In this document: one piece after another, positions 26,369 to 35,135 of the stretch
Layout of the letters: each line of letters begins with the position of its first letter
Position numbering within the stretch: the stretch's first letter is position 1
NCBI RefSeq assembly: GCF_001673405.1
Contig: NZ_LZLV01000043.1
Coordinates: forward strand, 1 to 64,000
Length of the DNA: 64,000 bases
Source: Mycobacterium sp. 1245111.1
Lineage (GTDB): Bacteria; Actinomycetota; Actinomycetes; Mycobacteriales; Mycobacteriaceae
Reading direction: 5' to 3'
Program-made: the position numbers and the translations under genes
Notes under the pieces: model-generated
The model's database searches: none
The model's input: the letters and a program-made list of their open reading frames with translations, nothing else
Told to the model about the DNA's origin: nothing

Positions 26369-28441
26369 ATGACGAGAGCGCAGGCGACGGCAGACCCCGA
26401 TACCAGCGGCCCACTGGTCAACCCCCAGCGTCGCAATTTCGTCTTCCTGGCGATCGTGCTGGGCATGCTGATGGCGGCGCTGGACCAGACCATCGTCGCC
26501 ACCGCACTGCCCACGATCGTCGCGGATCTGGGTGGGGCGGGCCATCAATCGTGGGTCGTCACCAGCTATCTGCTCGCCTCGACGATCATCACCGCGCTGG
26601 TCGGCCGGCTTGGTGATCTGGTCGGCCGCAAGGTGGTTTTCCAAGCCGCGGTGACGTTCTTCGTGCTCGGGTCGGTGCTGTGCGGACTGTCCCAATCCAT
26701 GGCGATGCTGGTGGGCGCCCGGGCGCTGCAGGGCATCGGCGGCGGGGCCATCACGGTCACCGCCACCGCGCTGATCGGCGAGGTCATTCCGCTGCGGGAT
26801 CGTGGCCGCTACCAGGGCGCGTTGGGCGCGGTGTTCGGCGTGACCACGGTGGTCGGCCCACTGCTCGGTGGCTATTTCACCGATCACCTGACCTGGCGAT
26901 GGGCGTTCTGGATCAATGTCCCCATCTCGATCGTCGTCTTTTTCGTTGCCGCCGCCGCGATTCCGTCACTAGCCACGCGTGGGAAACCGGTCGTCGATTA
27001 CGCCGGCATTCTGTTCGTCGGGCTCGGAGCGACCGGTCTCACGCTGGCCACCAGCTGGGGTGGCACCACCTATCCATGGAGTTCGCCGACGATCGTCGGT
27101 CTGTTCGCCGCCTCCGCGACGGCGCTGGGCATTTTCGTCTGGGTCGAAAGTCGTTCGTCTGGGCCGGAATCCGCGCCCATCCTGCCGATCCGGCTGTTCG
27201 CCAATCCGGTGTTCACGGTCTGCTGCGTGCTGTCATTCGTGGTCGGGTTCGCCATGTTGGGTGCGCTGACGTTCCTGCCCACGTACATGCAGTTCGTCGA
27301 CGGGGTCTCGGCGACGACATCGGGGTTGCGCACACTGCCGATGGTTGTGGGGATGCTGTCCACCTCGATGGGCAGCGGTGTGGTGGTCGGCCGGACCGGT
27401 CGCTACAAGCTATTTCCGGTTGCCGGAACGGCGGTGATGGCGCTGGCCTTCGGGCTGATGTCACGGATGGACCCGTCCACTTCGGCACTGCTGCAATCGG
27501 TTTACCTGTTCATCCTCGGCGCCGGTATCGGGTCCTGCATGCAGGTGCTGGTGCTTATCGTGCAGAACACCTCAAGTTTCGAAGACCTCGGTGTCGCCAC
27601 CTCCGGGGTGACGTTCTTCCGCACGATCGGCAGCTCGTTCGGTGCGGCGATCTTCGGCTCGCTGTTCACCAACTTCCTGCACGGCCGGATCGGTCCGGCG
27701 CTGGCGGCGTCCGGCGCCCCGCCGACGGCGGCGAGTTCACCCGAAGCGCTCCATCGCCTGCCGCACACGCAGGCTGCGCCGATCGTGGCGGCCTACGCGG
27801 CGTCGCTCACCCAAGTCTTCCTCTGGGCGGTCCCGGTCGCGCTCGTCGGGTTCATACTCGCGCTGTTCCTGCGCGAGGTGCCGCTGCGCGACATCGGGCA
27901 AAACGCGGCCGATCTCGGCGACGGGTTCGCGATGCCGACCACGCAGACGCCCGACGAGATGTTGGAAACCGCGATCGGGCGTCTCATGCGGGGCGAACCC
28001 GGTATGCGGTTGCGCAGCATCGCCATGCGGCCGGACTGCCGCCTCGACGTCGCCGAATTGTGGGCGTTGCTGCGGATCAACCGCTATCAGCGGGCCCTGG
28101 GTATTGCCCGGATCACCGATATCGGTGACCAGTTCGGGATCCCGTACGAGGTGCTCGAGCCGACCTTCGACCGGCTGGTCCGCGGAGGTTACGCGCAACG
28201 TGATGTCGACCGGTTTTGGCTCACCCCGGCCGGTGCCCGCGAGGTCGACTTCGTCTCATCGCTGCTGCAGGGATGGGTCGTCGACAAGCTCACTCGCTCA
28301 CCGGATTTCCAGGGCCGAGCCGACCGGGCGCAAGTCGAAGCCGCGCTCAACCGGATCACGCACCGGATCGTCGCACAAGCGGGCTGGGACGGGGAGCAAC
28401 CATTTAGCCGGCCGGACCTGTCGACCTCGCCGGCCGGATAG
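26369..28441 (+). CDS. DHA2-family MFS transporter with a C-terminal winged-helix-like domain
   Basis: 690 residues. The first ~510 hold about 14 membrane spans of the drug:proton antiporter DHA2 class: MLMAALDQTIVATALPTIV (motif D1), LVGRLGDLVGRKVVF (motif A) and GVTTVVGPLLGGYFTDHLTWRW (motif C region). The last ~170 residues are soluble and look like a winged helix: GIARITDIGDQFGIPYEVLEPTFDRLVRGGYAQRD then FWLTPAGAREVD. Homologous to Rv1877 (about 687 residues). Predicted drug or metabolite efflux; the role of the cytosolic tail is unknown. 18 bp after bfrA. Confidence 0.88.
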   Translation: MTRAQATADPDTSGPLVNPQRRNFVFLAIVLGMLMAALDQTIVATALPTIVADLGGAGHQSWVVTSYLLASTIITALVGRLGDLVGRKVVFQAAVTFFVLGSVLCGLSQSMAMLVGARALQGIGGGAITVTATALIGEVIPLRDRGRYQGALGAVFGVTTVVGPLLGGYFTDHLTWRWAFWINVPISIVVFFVAAAAIPSLATRGKPVVDYAGILFVGLGATGLTLATSWGGTTYPWSSPTIVGLFAASATALGIFVWVESRSSGPESAPILPIRLFANPVFTVCCVLSFVVGFAMLGALTFLPTYMQFVDGVSATTSGLRTLPMVVGMLSTSMGSGVVVGRTGRYKLFPVAGTAVMALAFGLMSRMDPSTSALLQSVYLFILGAGIGSCMQVLVLIVQNTSSFEDLGVATSGVTFFRTIGSSFGAAIFGSLFTNFLHGRIGPALAASGAPPTAASSPEALHRLPHTQAAPIVAAYAASLTQVFLWAVPVALVGFILALFLREVPLRDIGQNAADLGDGFAMPTTQTPDEMLETAIGRLMRGEPGMRLRSIAMRPDCRLDVAELWALLRINRYQRALGIARITDIGDQFGIPYEVLEPTFDRLVRGGYAQRDVDRFWLTPAGAREVDFVSSLLQGWVVDKLTRSPDFQGRADRAQVEAALNRITHRIVAQAGWDGEQPFSRPDLSTSPAG

Positions 28442-28453
28442 TCAGCGCCGTTC

Positions 28454-29164
28454 TCAGAACAGGGACAGGCCCGAATTCAGCAAGCCGTCGATGGCCGGGG
28501 CCGTCAGGTCAGCAGTGCCCGCGCCAAACGCGCCGGGGTCCAGGGCCGCGAGCAAGTCGGCGACCGGAGCCACATCGACGCTTGCCGCGCCGGATGGCAA
28601 CCCAGCGATGATCTCTTGAACGAATGGAGCGATCAGGTTGTCAATGCCGAAGGGCCCGAACAGATAGGTGTCGGTGAGGTACGCCAATTCGCCGAACTCG
28701 TCCGTCGGTGCGACGCCTGCGACACCCCCGGTAAACGCCTGCGGGTCGAGTGCCGCGACCAAATCGCTGATCGCCGGTGTGTACGTCCCGGGGGTTCCGG
28801 ACGAAACCGTCCCCACCAATTCCTGAACCAGCGGGGCGAGCTCGGCGTCAAGGCCGGTGGGCCCCAAGAAGTAGGTGTCGGCGTAATAACCGACAAGGCC
28901 AAGCAAGTCCTGGGGGTTGCCTGCGGCGGTGAACGAGTTCGGGTCGAATGCCTCGATCAAGTAGCTGAGCGCCATTGTGTTGGAGACGCCCGCCGCGGGA
29001 AGCGCTTCCGCGGCGGATGCCGCGATCAAGTCGCTGACCGCATCGGCACCGAGGACGTCGGCGCCGGCCACGGGCGCGTTGCCGATGCTGAACGACGCGG
29101 CGATAAGGGCGGCACCGGCGGCGGTGCCAAGGCTTACCGCGATGCGGCGAGCGTTGCGACTCAT
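28454..29164 (-). CDS. Secreted protein with internal ~65-residue repeats, mycobacterial
   Basis: 236 residues. The signal peptide RRIAVSLGTAAGAALIAASF ends at about residue 35 (PVAGA|DV). The mature part repeats a unit ending in (D/Y)LxxA(L/F)DPxxF: LIEAFDPNSFTAAG, LVAALDPQAFTGG and LLAALDPGAFGAG, with DTYFLGPTGLDAELAPLVQE matched by DTYLFGPFGIDNLIAPFVQE. No Cys and no catalytic motif, so probably a structural or surface protein. I do not recognise the family beyond being mycobacterial. It converges on the MFS gene. Confidence 0.75.
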   Translation of the reverse strand: MSRNARRIAVSLGTAAGAALIAASFSIGNAPVAGADVLGADAVSDLIAASAAEALPAAGVSNTMALSYLIEAFDPNSFTAAGNPQDLLGLVGYYADTYFLGPTGLDAELAPLVQELVGTVSSGTPGTYTPAISDLVAALDPQAFTGGVAGVAPTDEFGELAYLTDTYLFGPFGIDNLIAPFVQEIIAGLPSGAASVDVAPVADLLAALDPGAFGAGTADLTAPAIDGLLNSGLSLF

Positions 29165-29692
29165 GTGCGAGTGTCCAATCCGGGTATGTGTCGAGGTGGA
29201 TGTGCATTGGGTTTGCAGCCCAAGTCCGGCGTCTCGGACGGATCGCCGATTGCCCGACCCTATCTCAGAAGATGGTGGGCAAGAATATAACTTTTGGGTG
29301 CGCCTGAGTTTCTATTAGCCGCCGTTTAGGTTGCATTCAGGGAAATCCCGGGGCGAAACGGTCGTCGGCCGCGGAGGGGACACCGGCCCGGGCCGTCGTC
29401 GCAGTTCATCCGGATTATATTGCCGTGCAATAGATTTCGGCTGACACGCTCCCCGGGGGCCGGGCATTAGTGCCGCGATGTGCAGGGCTTTATCCGAGTC
29501 GTGCGGGCCACCATTTCCTACATGTCTAGAAAGCAAATGAAGTTCGACGTATATCCGACGTTAAGGTGTCGGAAAGGTGCCGTCATTTTTTATCGACGCG
29601 ACCAGAATGGTCGATTACGCAACGGCCCGACGGCGCGCTTTAACGGGTTTCGGGGTTGCGGGACACAAGAGCGGAAGGCGTACCATCTCGCC
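29165..29692. other. Intergenic region between divergent genes
   Basis: About 530 bp, visibly richer in A/T in places (for example AAGAATATAACTTTTG and TTTTTTATCGACGC) than its neighbours. I see no open frame with coding character. It must hold the promoters of the secreted protein (minus) and the AhpD-like gene (plus). A small inverted repeat CGACC-agaat-GGTCG lies near 29600. Confidence 0.5.
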
Positions 29693-30187
29693 ATGAGCCG
29701 AATCGGAACATTCGCTGATGACGACCTCGCCGGCTGGATCATGAAGTCTCCGGAACTGGGCGGCGCAATCGGGGCATTCAGCGATGCGGTCTACAACCGC
29801 AGCCGATTGCCGATGCGAACGCGGGAACTGGCCCGGATGGTCATCGCGCACAGCAATGAATGCGAAATATGCGTCAACACCCGCGACGGCGACGGGATCG
29901 CCAACGGTGTCGACGAGGACCTGTACGCACACGCCGACCAGTGGCGCACCTGGCCCGGGTACAGCGACCAGGAGCGCCTCGCCGCCGAGTTCGCCTACCG
30001 CTTCGCCACCGAGCACACGGTGCTGCGCGACGACGAGGATTTCTGGGCCCGTTGCAGCCAGCACTTCTCCGAGGAATTGCTCGCCGACCTGGCGCTGTCC
30101 TGCGCGCTGTGGGTGGGAATGGGACGCGTGCTGCGCACCCTGGACATCGCCCAGTCCTGCAAGCTGACCCTGCCCAGCCGGGTATGA
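29693..30187 (+). CDS. Carboxymuconolactone decarboxylase/AhpD-like protein
   Basis: 164 residues from the ATG at 29693 (MSRIGTFADDDLAGW). The CMD-family core reads RLPMRTRELARMVIAHSNECEICVNTRDGD, with the CxxC pair (ECEIC, about residues 59-62) that gives AhpD-like disulfide chemistry. The family includes both decarboxylases and alkylhydroperoxidase-like adaptors; CxxC favours the latter. The frame is open to 29480, but that stretch is not protein-like. It is 45 bp upstream of glnA3 on the same strand, so possibly co-transcribed. Confidence 0.78.
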   Translation: MSRIGTFADDDLAGWIMKSPELGGAIGAFSDAVYNRSRLPMRTRELARMVIAHSNECEICVNTRDGDGIANGVDEDLYAHADQWRTWPGYSDQERLAAEFAYRFATEHTVLRDDEDFWARCSQHFSEELLADLALSCALWVGMGRVLRTLDIAQSCKLTLPSRV

Positions 30188-30232
30188 CGCAGCGAGTTCG
30201 GTAGCCCGGGGCCAACTTCCGTCTCCCGGCAG

Positions 30233-31585
30233 ATGACGACCACCCCGCTCGCCGCCGCGGCCATCGCCAAACTCGAGGCCGAAGGAGTGAACGCGATCAT
30301 CGGCACGGTGATCAACCCGGCCGGTCTCACCCAGGCCAAGACCGTACCAATACGGCGGACCAACGCCTTCGCCGATCCCGGGCTGGGCGCCAGCCCGGTG
30401 TGGCACGCCTTCGCGATCGACCACGCCGGCATCGCGTTCACCGATCACGTCGGCGTTGTCGGCGATCAGCGGGTCCGAATTGACTTGTCGGCTCTACGGA
30501 TTCTCGGCGATGGGCTGGCGTGGGCACCCGGATCGTTTTTCGAGCAGGACGGCACGCCGGTGCCGGAGTGCAGCCGCGCGGCATTGCAACGCATCGAGGC
30601 GGCGCTCACCGAGTCCGGGATGGAAGCGTTGGTCGGTCACGAGATCGAGTTCCTGCTCGTTCAGCCGGATGGCCATCGACTCGCGCCGACGGTGTGGGCA
30701 CAGTACGGACTGGCCGGCATACTCGAACACGAGGCTTTCGTCCGTGAGGTGATCGCGGCAACGTCGTTGTCCGGCATCGCGATCGAACAGTTCCATCCCG
30801 AATACGGGACGAATCAGTTCGAGCTTTCTCTCACTCCGCAGTCACCGGTCGCGTCGGTAGACCAAATGGTGCTGACGCGAATAATCGTCGGCAGGATCGC
30901 GCGTCGCTACGGTATGCGGGTCAGCCTTTCCCCGGCGCCATTCGTCGGCGACGCCGGATGCGGTGCCCACCAACATTTCTCGCTGACCAATACTGCCGGT
31001 TCGGTCTTCGCGGGCGGTGCGGGCGCCCACGGGATGACGAGCGACGGTGAACGTGCCATCGCGGGGGTGCTGCGTGGACTACCCGAGGCTCAGGGGATGC
31101 TCTGCGGTTCCATCGTGTCCGGATTGCGGCTGCATCCCGGCAATTGGGCGGGAACGTACATCTGCTGGGGCACCGAGAACCGCGAAGCGGCGGTGCGATT
31201 CGTCGCCGACGGCCCCGCCAACCCGTACGGCGGCAATGTCGAGGTGAAAGCCGTCGACCCGTCGGCGAATCCGTACCTCGCGACGGCCACGATTCTGGGC
31301 TTGGCGCTGGACGGCATCGCCGACAACGCGCAATTGCCGTCGGAGGTCAACGTCGACCCGGCGGCGCTGAGCGCCGCAGACCGCGGTCGGGCTGGGATCG
31401 AGCTGTTGTCCACGTCGCAGGCGCATAGCATTGCCGCACTGGACAAGTCGCAACGACTGCGCGGAATTCTGGGCGATCCTGTTGTCGATGCCACGGTCGC
31501 AGTCCGACGTTTCGAGCACGATCACTACGCCCATCTCAATCGCGAGCAACTGGCCGACAAATTTCGGATGGCCTGGAGCCTATGA
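30233..31585 (+). CDS. glnA3: Glutamine-synthetase-family ligase GlnA3
   Basis: 450 residues, the same length as Rv1878. GS catalytic barrel: EALVGHEIEFLL (metal Glu), EYGTNQFELSL, and GCGAHQHFSLTN in place of the HxH-type ammonium-site segment of true glutamine synthetases; the Tyr-adenylylation loop is not evident. By memory, GlnA2/GlnA3-type enzymes of actinobacteria make gamma-glutamyl-polyamines or other gamma-glutamyl amides instead of glutamine. Stop overlaps the amidohydrolase start as ATGA, so the two enzymes are coupled. Confidence 0.9.
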   Translation: MTTTPLAAAAIAKLEAEGVNAIIGTVINPAGLTQAKTVPIRRTNAFADPGLGASPVWHAFAIDHAGIAFTDHVGVVGDQRVRIDLSALRILGDGLAWAPGSFFEQDGTPVPECSRAALQRIEAALTESGMEALVGHEIEFLLVQPDGHRLAPTVWAQYGLAGILEHEAFVREVIAATSLSGIAIEQFHPEYGTNQFELSLTPQSPVASVDQMVLTRIIVGRIARRYGMRVSLSPAPFVGDAGCGAHQHFSLTNTAGSVFAGGAGAHGMTSDGERAIAGVLRGLPEAQGMLCGSIVSGLRLHPGNWAGTYICWGTENREAAVRFVADGPANPYGGNVEVKAVDPSANPYLATATILGLALDGIADNAQLPSEVNVDPAALSAADRGRAGIELLSTSQAHSIAALDKSQRLRGILGDPVVDATVAVRRFEHDHYAHLNREQLADKFRMAWSL

Positions 31586-32694
31586 CCGCTCTGTACGAGT
31601 ACATCGCCGAGGTGGAACTGATCGACCAGCACGTGCATGGCTGCTGGCTGACGCCGGGGGACAGGCGGCGGTTCGAGAACGCCCTCAACGAGGCCAACAC
31701 CGACCCGCTTGCCGACTTTGACTCCGGGTTCGACACGCAACTCGGCTTCGCCATCCGCGCCCACTGCGCGCCGCTGCTCGGTCTGCCCAAGCATGCTGAG
31801 CCGCAAGACTATTGGCGACACCGCCATGAGCTCTCGGAAGGGGAGTTGGCCCGAATCTTCCTGCCCGCCGCCGGCGTCACCGACTGGCTGGTCGACACCG
31901 GCTACGCCGATGGCGTCGCCGACGTCGCGCAGATCGCCGAGTGGTCCGGACACCGCGCCCACGAAGTCATTCGACTCGAACAGCTGGCCGAGCAGGCCGC
32001 AGCTTCCCCGGGTGACTATGCAGGGGCGTTCGAACAAATCCTGCAAGAGCGTGCCGTGACCGCCGTCGGCACCAAATCCATCCTGGCGTATCGCGGCGGA
32101 TTCGAGGGCGATCTGAGTGAGCCGTCGGCCAGCGAAGTCAGTGCGGCGGCCGCACGGTGGCGCGACCGCGGCGGCATTCGGCTCACCGATCGGGTGCTAC
32201 TGCGCTTCGGGTTGCACCAGGCGCTCGAGCTGGGCAAGCCGCTGCAATTCCATGTCGGCTTCGGCGACCGCGAGTGCGACCTAAACCACGCCAATCCGCT
32301 GTACCTGCAGGACTTTTTGTGTCAGTCCGGCCAGACGCCGATCGTATTGCTGCACTGCTATCCCTACGAACGTGAGGCCGGCTATTTGGCCCAGGCGTTC
32401 AACAACGTCTATGTCGACGGCGGGCTGAGCATCAACCATCTCGGTGCACGAGCACCGGCGTTCATCGCGCGACTGTTGGAGCTGGCCCCGTTTCGCAAGA
32501 TCGTCTATTCCTCGGACGGCTTCGGCCCGGCCGAGCTGCACTATCTCGGTACCAAGCTGTGGCGCAACGGGATTCATCGGGTGCTGAGCCGCTTTGTCGA
32601 CGACGGCGACTGGAGCCTCGCGGACGCGATACGGGTCGTGGACCTGATCGCCCGTGAGAACTCGGCGCGGATATACCAGCTGAACGAGGTGTGA
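31582..32694 (+). CDS. FluG-type amidohydrolase
   Basis: 370 residues, a metal-dependent TIM-barrel hydrolase of the amidohydrolase family: ELIDQHVHGCW (HxH metal site) at about 12-22, PLQFHVGFGD, PIVLLHCYPYEREAGYL and KIVYSSDGFGPAELHYLG with the late Asp ligand. Homologues fused to or paired with glutamine-synthetase-like domains are known (FluG in fungi). Here it is coupled to glnA3 by a 4-bp overlap and could hydrolyse the gamma-glutamyl amide that GlnA3 forms. That pairing is inference; the family is secure. Confidence 0.85.
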   Translation: MTALYEYIAEVELIDQHVHGCWLTPGDRRRFENALNEANTDPLADFDSGFDTQLGFAIRAHCAPLLGLPKHAEPQDYWRHRHELSEGELARIFLPAAGVTDWLVDTGYADGVADVAQIAEWSGHRAHEVIRLEQLAEQAAASPGDYAGAFEQILQERAVTAVGTKSILAYRGGFEGDLSEPSASEVSAAAARWRDRGGIRLTDRVLLRFGLHQALELGKPLQFHVGFGDRECDLNHANPLYLQDFLCQSGQTPIVLLHCYPYEREAGYLAQAFNNVYVDGGLSINHLGARAPAFIARLLELAPFRKIVYSSDGFGPAELHYLGTKLWRNGIHRVLSRFVDDGDWSLADAIRVVDLIARENSARIYQLNEV

Positions 32695-32706
32695 CACAGA
32701 TCAAAT

Positions 32707-32722
32707 GCGGGTACAGACCCGC
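32707..32722 (+). promoter_or_regulatory. Small hairpin before the acyltransferase start
   Basis: GCGGGT-acag-ACCCGC is a perfect 6-4-6 inverted repeat lying between the amidohydrolase stop (32694) and the acyltransferase ATG (32725). It would sit in the region of the ribosome-binding site and could attenuate transcription or translation. The structure is observed; the role is guessed. Confidence 0.35.
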
Positions 32723-32724
32723 CT

Positions 32725-33558
32725 ATGGCGATGTTGGCCGATCTCAAGAATTGGGTGCGCGAGGAAGTCGCCTCGCGGGTTCCCAAAGCTGACCTCGACC
32801 AACGCGACCCCGACTACATTCGCGACAGCTTGCCCAGAACGTGGCTGCTGGCATCGCTGTATTTCCGCGCCGACGTCCAGCATCTGGACCGGATTCCGGC
32901 CGAGGGGCCGGTACTTCTCGTCGGCAACCACAGCGGCGGCAACGTCCCGCCGGACACCTTCGTCTTCACGCTCGCGTTCTGCTCGTATTTCGGTGTCGAG
33001 CGGCCGTTCTACCAGTTGGCGCACAACCTCGTGGTGTCGGCGCCACCGCTGGGCTGGCTGCGTAAATTCGGCACCGTCGCGGCCAACCCCGACAACGCGC
33101 GGATGGCCCTGGAATCCGGAGCGGCATTGCTGGTCTACCCAGGCGGGGACTACGAGGTGTTCCGCCCCTCGTGGGAGCGGCACAAAGTCGACTTCGGCGG
33201 CCGGATGGGCTATGTGAAGCTGGCCCGCGAAGCCGGCGTTCCGATCGTGCCGGTGGCCAGCGTCGGTGGCCAGGAGGCGGCGTTGTTCCTCTCCCGCGGG
33301 CAGGGGCTGGCCAAGCTGCTGATGGCCGATAAACTGCTGCGGCTCAAGAGCATTCCGATCTCGTTGGCACTTCCCTGGGGCCTGAACATCAGCGACCTGG
33401 CCGGGCACATCCCGTTGCCCACCAAGATCTCGATCGAGGTTCAACATCCGATCGATGTCGACGGCGACGACCAGGCCGTCCATGACAAGGTGATGGCCAG
33501 CCTGCAGGGCGCTGTCGACCGCCTTGCAGCGCGACGGCGTTTCCCGGTGATCGGCTGA
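32725..33558 (+). CDS. Lysophospholipid/PlsC-like acyltransferase
   Basis: 277 residues. The PlsC-type pattern is LLVGNHSGGNVPPDTFVF (about 67-84), GAALLVYPGGDYEVFRPSWER and GVPIVPVASVGGQE. The His of the catalytic motif is present, but the Asp expected four residues after it (HX4D) is not at that spacing; an Asp follows at +8. This NHSGG variant is common in the actinobacterial group related to Rv1920. It probably transfers acyl chains to a lipid acceptor at the membrane. Its stop overlaps the next ATG (TGATG). Confidence 0.8.
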   Translation: MAMLADLKNWVREEVASRVPKADLDQRDPDYIRDSLPRTWLLASLYFRADVQHLDRIPAEGPVLLVGNHSGGNVPPDTFVFTLAFCSYFGVERPFYQLAHNLVVSAPPLGWLRKFGTVAANPDNARMALESGAALLVYPGGDYEVFRPSWERHKVDFGGRMGYVKLAREAGVPIVPVASVGGQEAALFLSRGQGLAKLLMADKLLRLKSIPISLALPWGLNISDLAGHIPLPTKISIEVQHPIDVDGDDQAVHDKVMASLQGAVDRLAARRRFPVIG

Positions 33559-33998
33559 TGCGCGTCGACCGCAGTTGCGTCATCGACGTCGACCGAGATG
33601 TGGTCTGGAAGATCGTCAGCGATCCCGACAGGTATCCGTCGTTCATGACCCGGCTCGAGCGCTGGGACAGCGCCAACGATCAACCACTGGGTATCGGTGC
33701 CCGGTACTACGCCCATTGGAAGGTCGGCTCCGTGCCGGTGGGCGGCCTGATCGAAGTGGTGGAATTCGCCGACCGGCACGACATTGCCTGGGTCGGCATC
33801 ACCGGGGTGACACTCCGTGGCCGAATTCGGTTGCGCGATGCGAAGGATGCGCGGACGAAGGTGACGTTCCGGCTGTCGTATCAGGCTCCGGGCGGGCTGT
33901 GGGGCTACATCGCCGACCGGGTCGCGGTCCGCCAGGTCAATCGGATCGTCGCCGATACGCTCAAGCGCCTGAAGGTTCTTGCCGAACTCGGCGGCTAA
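33558..33998 (+). CDS. SRPBCC-family (polyketide cyclase-like) protein
   Basis: 146 residues. It starts RVDRSCVIDVDRDVVWKIVSDPDRYPSF, the usual beginning of START/SRPBCC hydrophobic-pocket proteins, and ends with the long helix RQVNRIVADTLKRLKVLAEL. It probably binds or moves a lipid-like ligand. Translationally coupled to the acyltransferase through TGATG, so a shared lipid substrate is a fair guess. Confidence 0.8.
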   Translation: MRVDRSCVIDVDRDVVWKIVSDPDRYPSFMTRLERWDSANDQPLGIGARYYAHWKVGSVPVGGLIEVVEFADRHDIAWVGITGVTLRGRIRLRDAKDARTKVTFRLSYQAPGGLWGYIADRVAVRQVNRIVADTLKRLKVLAELGG

Positions 33999-34150
33999 CC
34001 CGCCGCGGAGGCGGAGCTCATTCGCTGTGAACTTGCTGGAACATCCGGGATGTCGGACCGCCGGCGTGTGGCCCTAATTTATGGTTGGCGAATCTCAGGC
34101 AGCCGTATGTCCCGCTATGTCCGGGTGCAGCACATTGATGGGGGATCCCG

Positions 34151-34822
34151 ATGACTGGTGGTATCTCGCGCTGGATTGCCAGTGTGGGTTTGGCGGGCGG
34201 CGCTGCCGTGACGGCCGCGATGATCGGAACCTCGATCGCCCGCGCCGACACCATCGACGAATTCGTGGTCCAAGCTGAGGGCGACATGACCCAGACCGCC
34301 ACCCTCTTTGCGGGACTCGATTCCTCGTCACTGCCGTCGGTCGCGGGAGTGGTATCGAGCTTCCAGAGTCAGGACGAACTGATCTCGCAGATCCAGACGC
34401 AGCAGGACACGTTCTCCGAGGCGTTGCAGAGCAGCTCTCAGCTCATCAACGCCGACCAGCAGCTTGCGAACGCCTCGGCCGACCTGGTGGCAGCAAGCCA
34501 GACGTTGGTGAACGCCATAACCGCCGGGGACTTACCCCTCAGCGCGACGGAGACATTCTCCGACAAGATAACCGGGCTCGAAGCGGCCTTCGGCTTCCTC
34601 AATGCTGAGCTCTTCCAAGCCCTCCCAGCCGAATTCAATGCCGCCTTTGTCACCATGGCCGATGGTGGAACCATCGACTTCGCCAGCATCGACCCCGGCA
34701 TCGGCACTGCCGCCGCAGACAGCGCGGCATCGCTGGGCACTGTCGGGGCCGATTTCAGTGCCTTCGGAACCAGTTTCGACGCGGCCTTAACGCCATTTCT
34801 GGAGTTGTTCTCGGCGTTCTGA
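34151..34822 (+). CDS. Exported mycobacterial protein of unknown function
   Basis: 223 residues. Signal peptide RWIASVGLAGGAAVTAAMIG with a likely cut after SIARA (about residue 33). The mature chain is rich in Ser, Ala, Gln and Thr and predicted helical (SQDELISQIQTQQDTFSEAL), with no Cys and no recognised catalytic motif, ending in phenylalanine-rich FLELFSAF. It recalls the Ala-rich exported proteins that occur in many copies in mycobacteria. Function unknown. Confidence 0.7.
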   Translation: MTGGISRWIASVGLAGGAAVTAAMIGTSIARADTIDEFVVQAEGDMTQTATLFAGLDSSSLPSVAGVVSSFQSQDELISQIQTQQDTFSEALQSSSQLINADQQLANASADLVAASQTLVNAITAGDLPLSATETFSDKITGLEAAFGFLNAELFQALPAEFNAAFVTMADGGTIDFASIDPGIGTAAADSAASLGTVGADFSAFGTSFDAALTPFLELFSAF

Positions 34823-34864
34823 TAAGGGCAGCGATCTTTCACGCGTCTGTTCTAGGGTGGCGAG

Positions 34865-35086
34865 ATGGGCGAGGCTGATGGACCGCAGTGGGAGTACAAG
34901 TGGTTCCTTGCGACGGGTGATGATGCCCTGAACGACATGATGCGGAAAGCGAATGCGCTGGGGGAACAACGATGGGAGATGGTCAACTTCGCGATGGACC
35001 AGGCCAAACCCTTCACCGCCACCTGCTTTTTCAAACGGCCCCGGCTCCCAGTCGAAGCGCCCGAACCACCTCGGCGCTTTCTCTGA
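34865..35086 (+). CDS. Small DUF4177-like protein
   Basis: 73 residues. WEYKWFLATGDDALNDMMRKANALGEQRWEMVNF has the EYK...LN..G..GWE pattern of small DUF4177-type proteins of unknown role. The ATG at 34865 lies 42 bp after the previous gene. The ending PRRFL has no distinctive features. It is likely real because the codon pattern and the WEYK/LGEQRWEMV motifs are protein-like, but the function is unknown. Confidence 0.55.
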   Translation: MGEADGPQWEYKWFLATGDDALNDMMRKANALGEQRWEMVNFAMDQAKPFTATCFFKRPRLPVEAPEPPRRFL

Positions 35087-35135
35087 AACACAGCTAGAAA
35101 AGCGCTCACCCCGGAAGCGTTGTGCAGAGGGGCAT

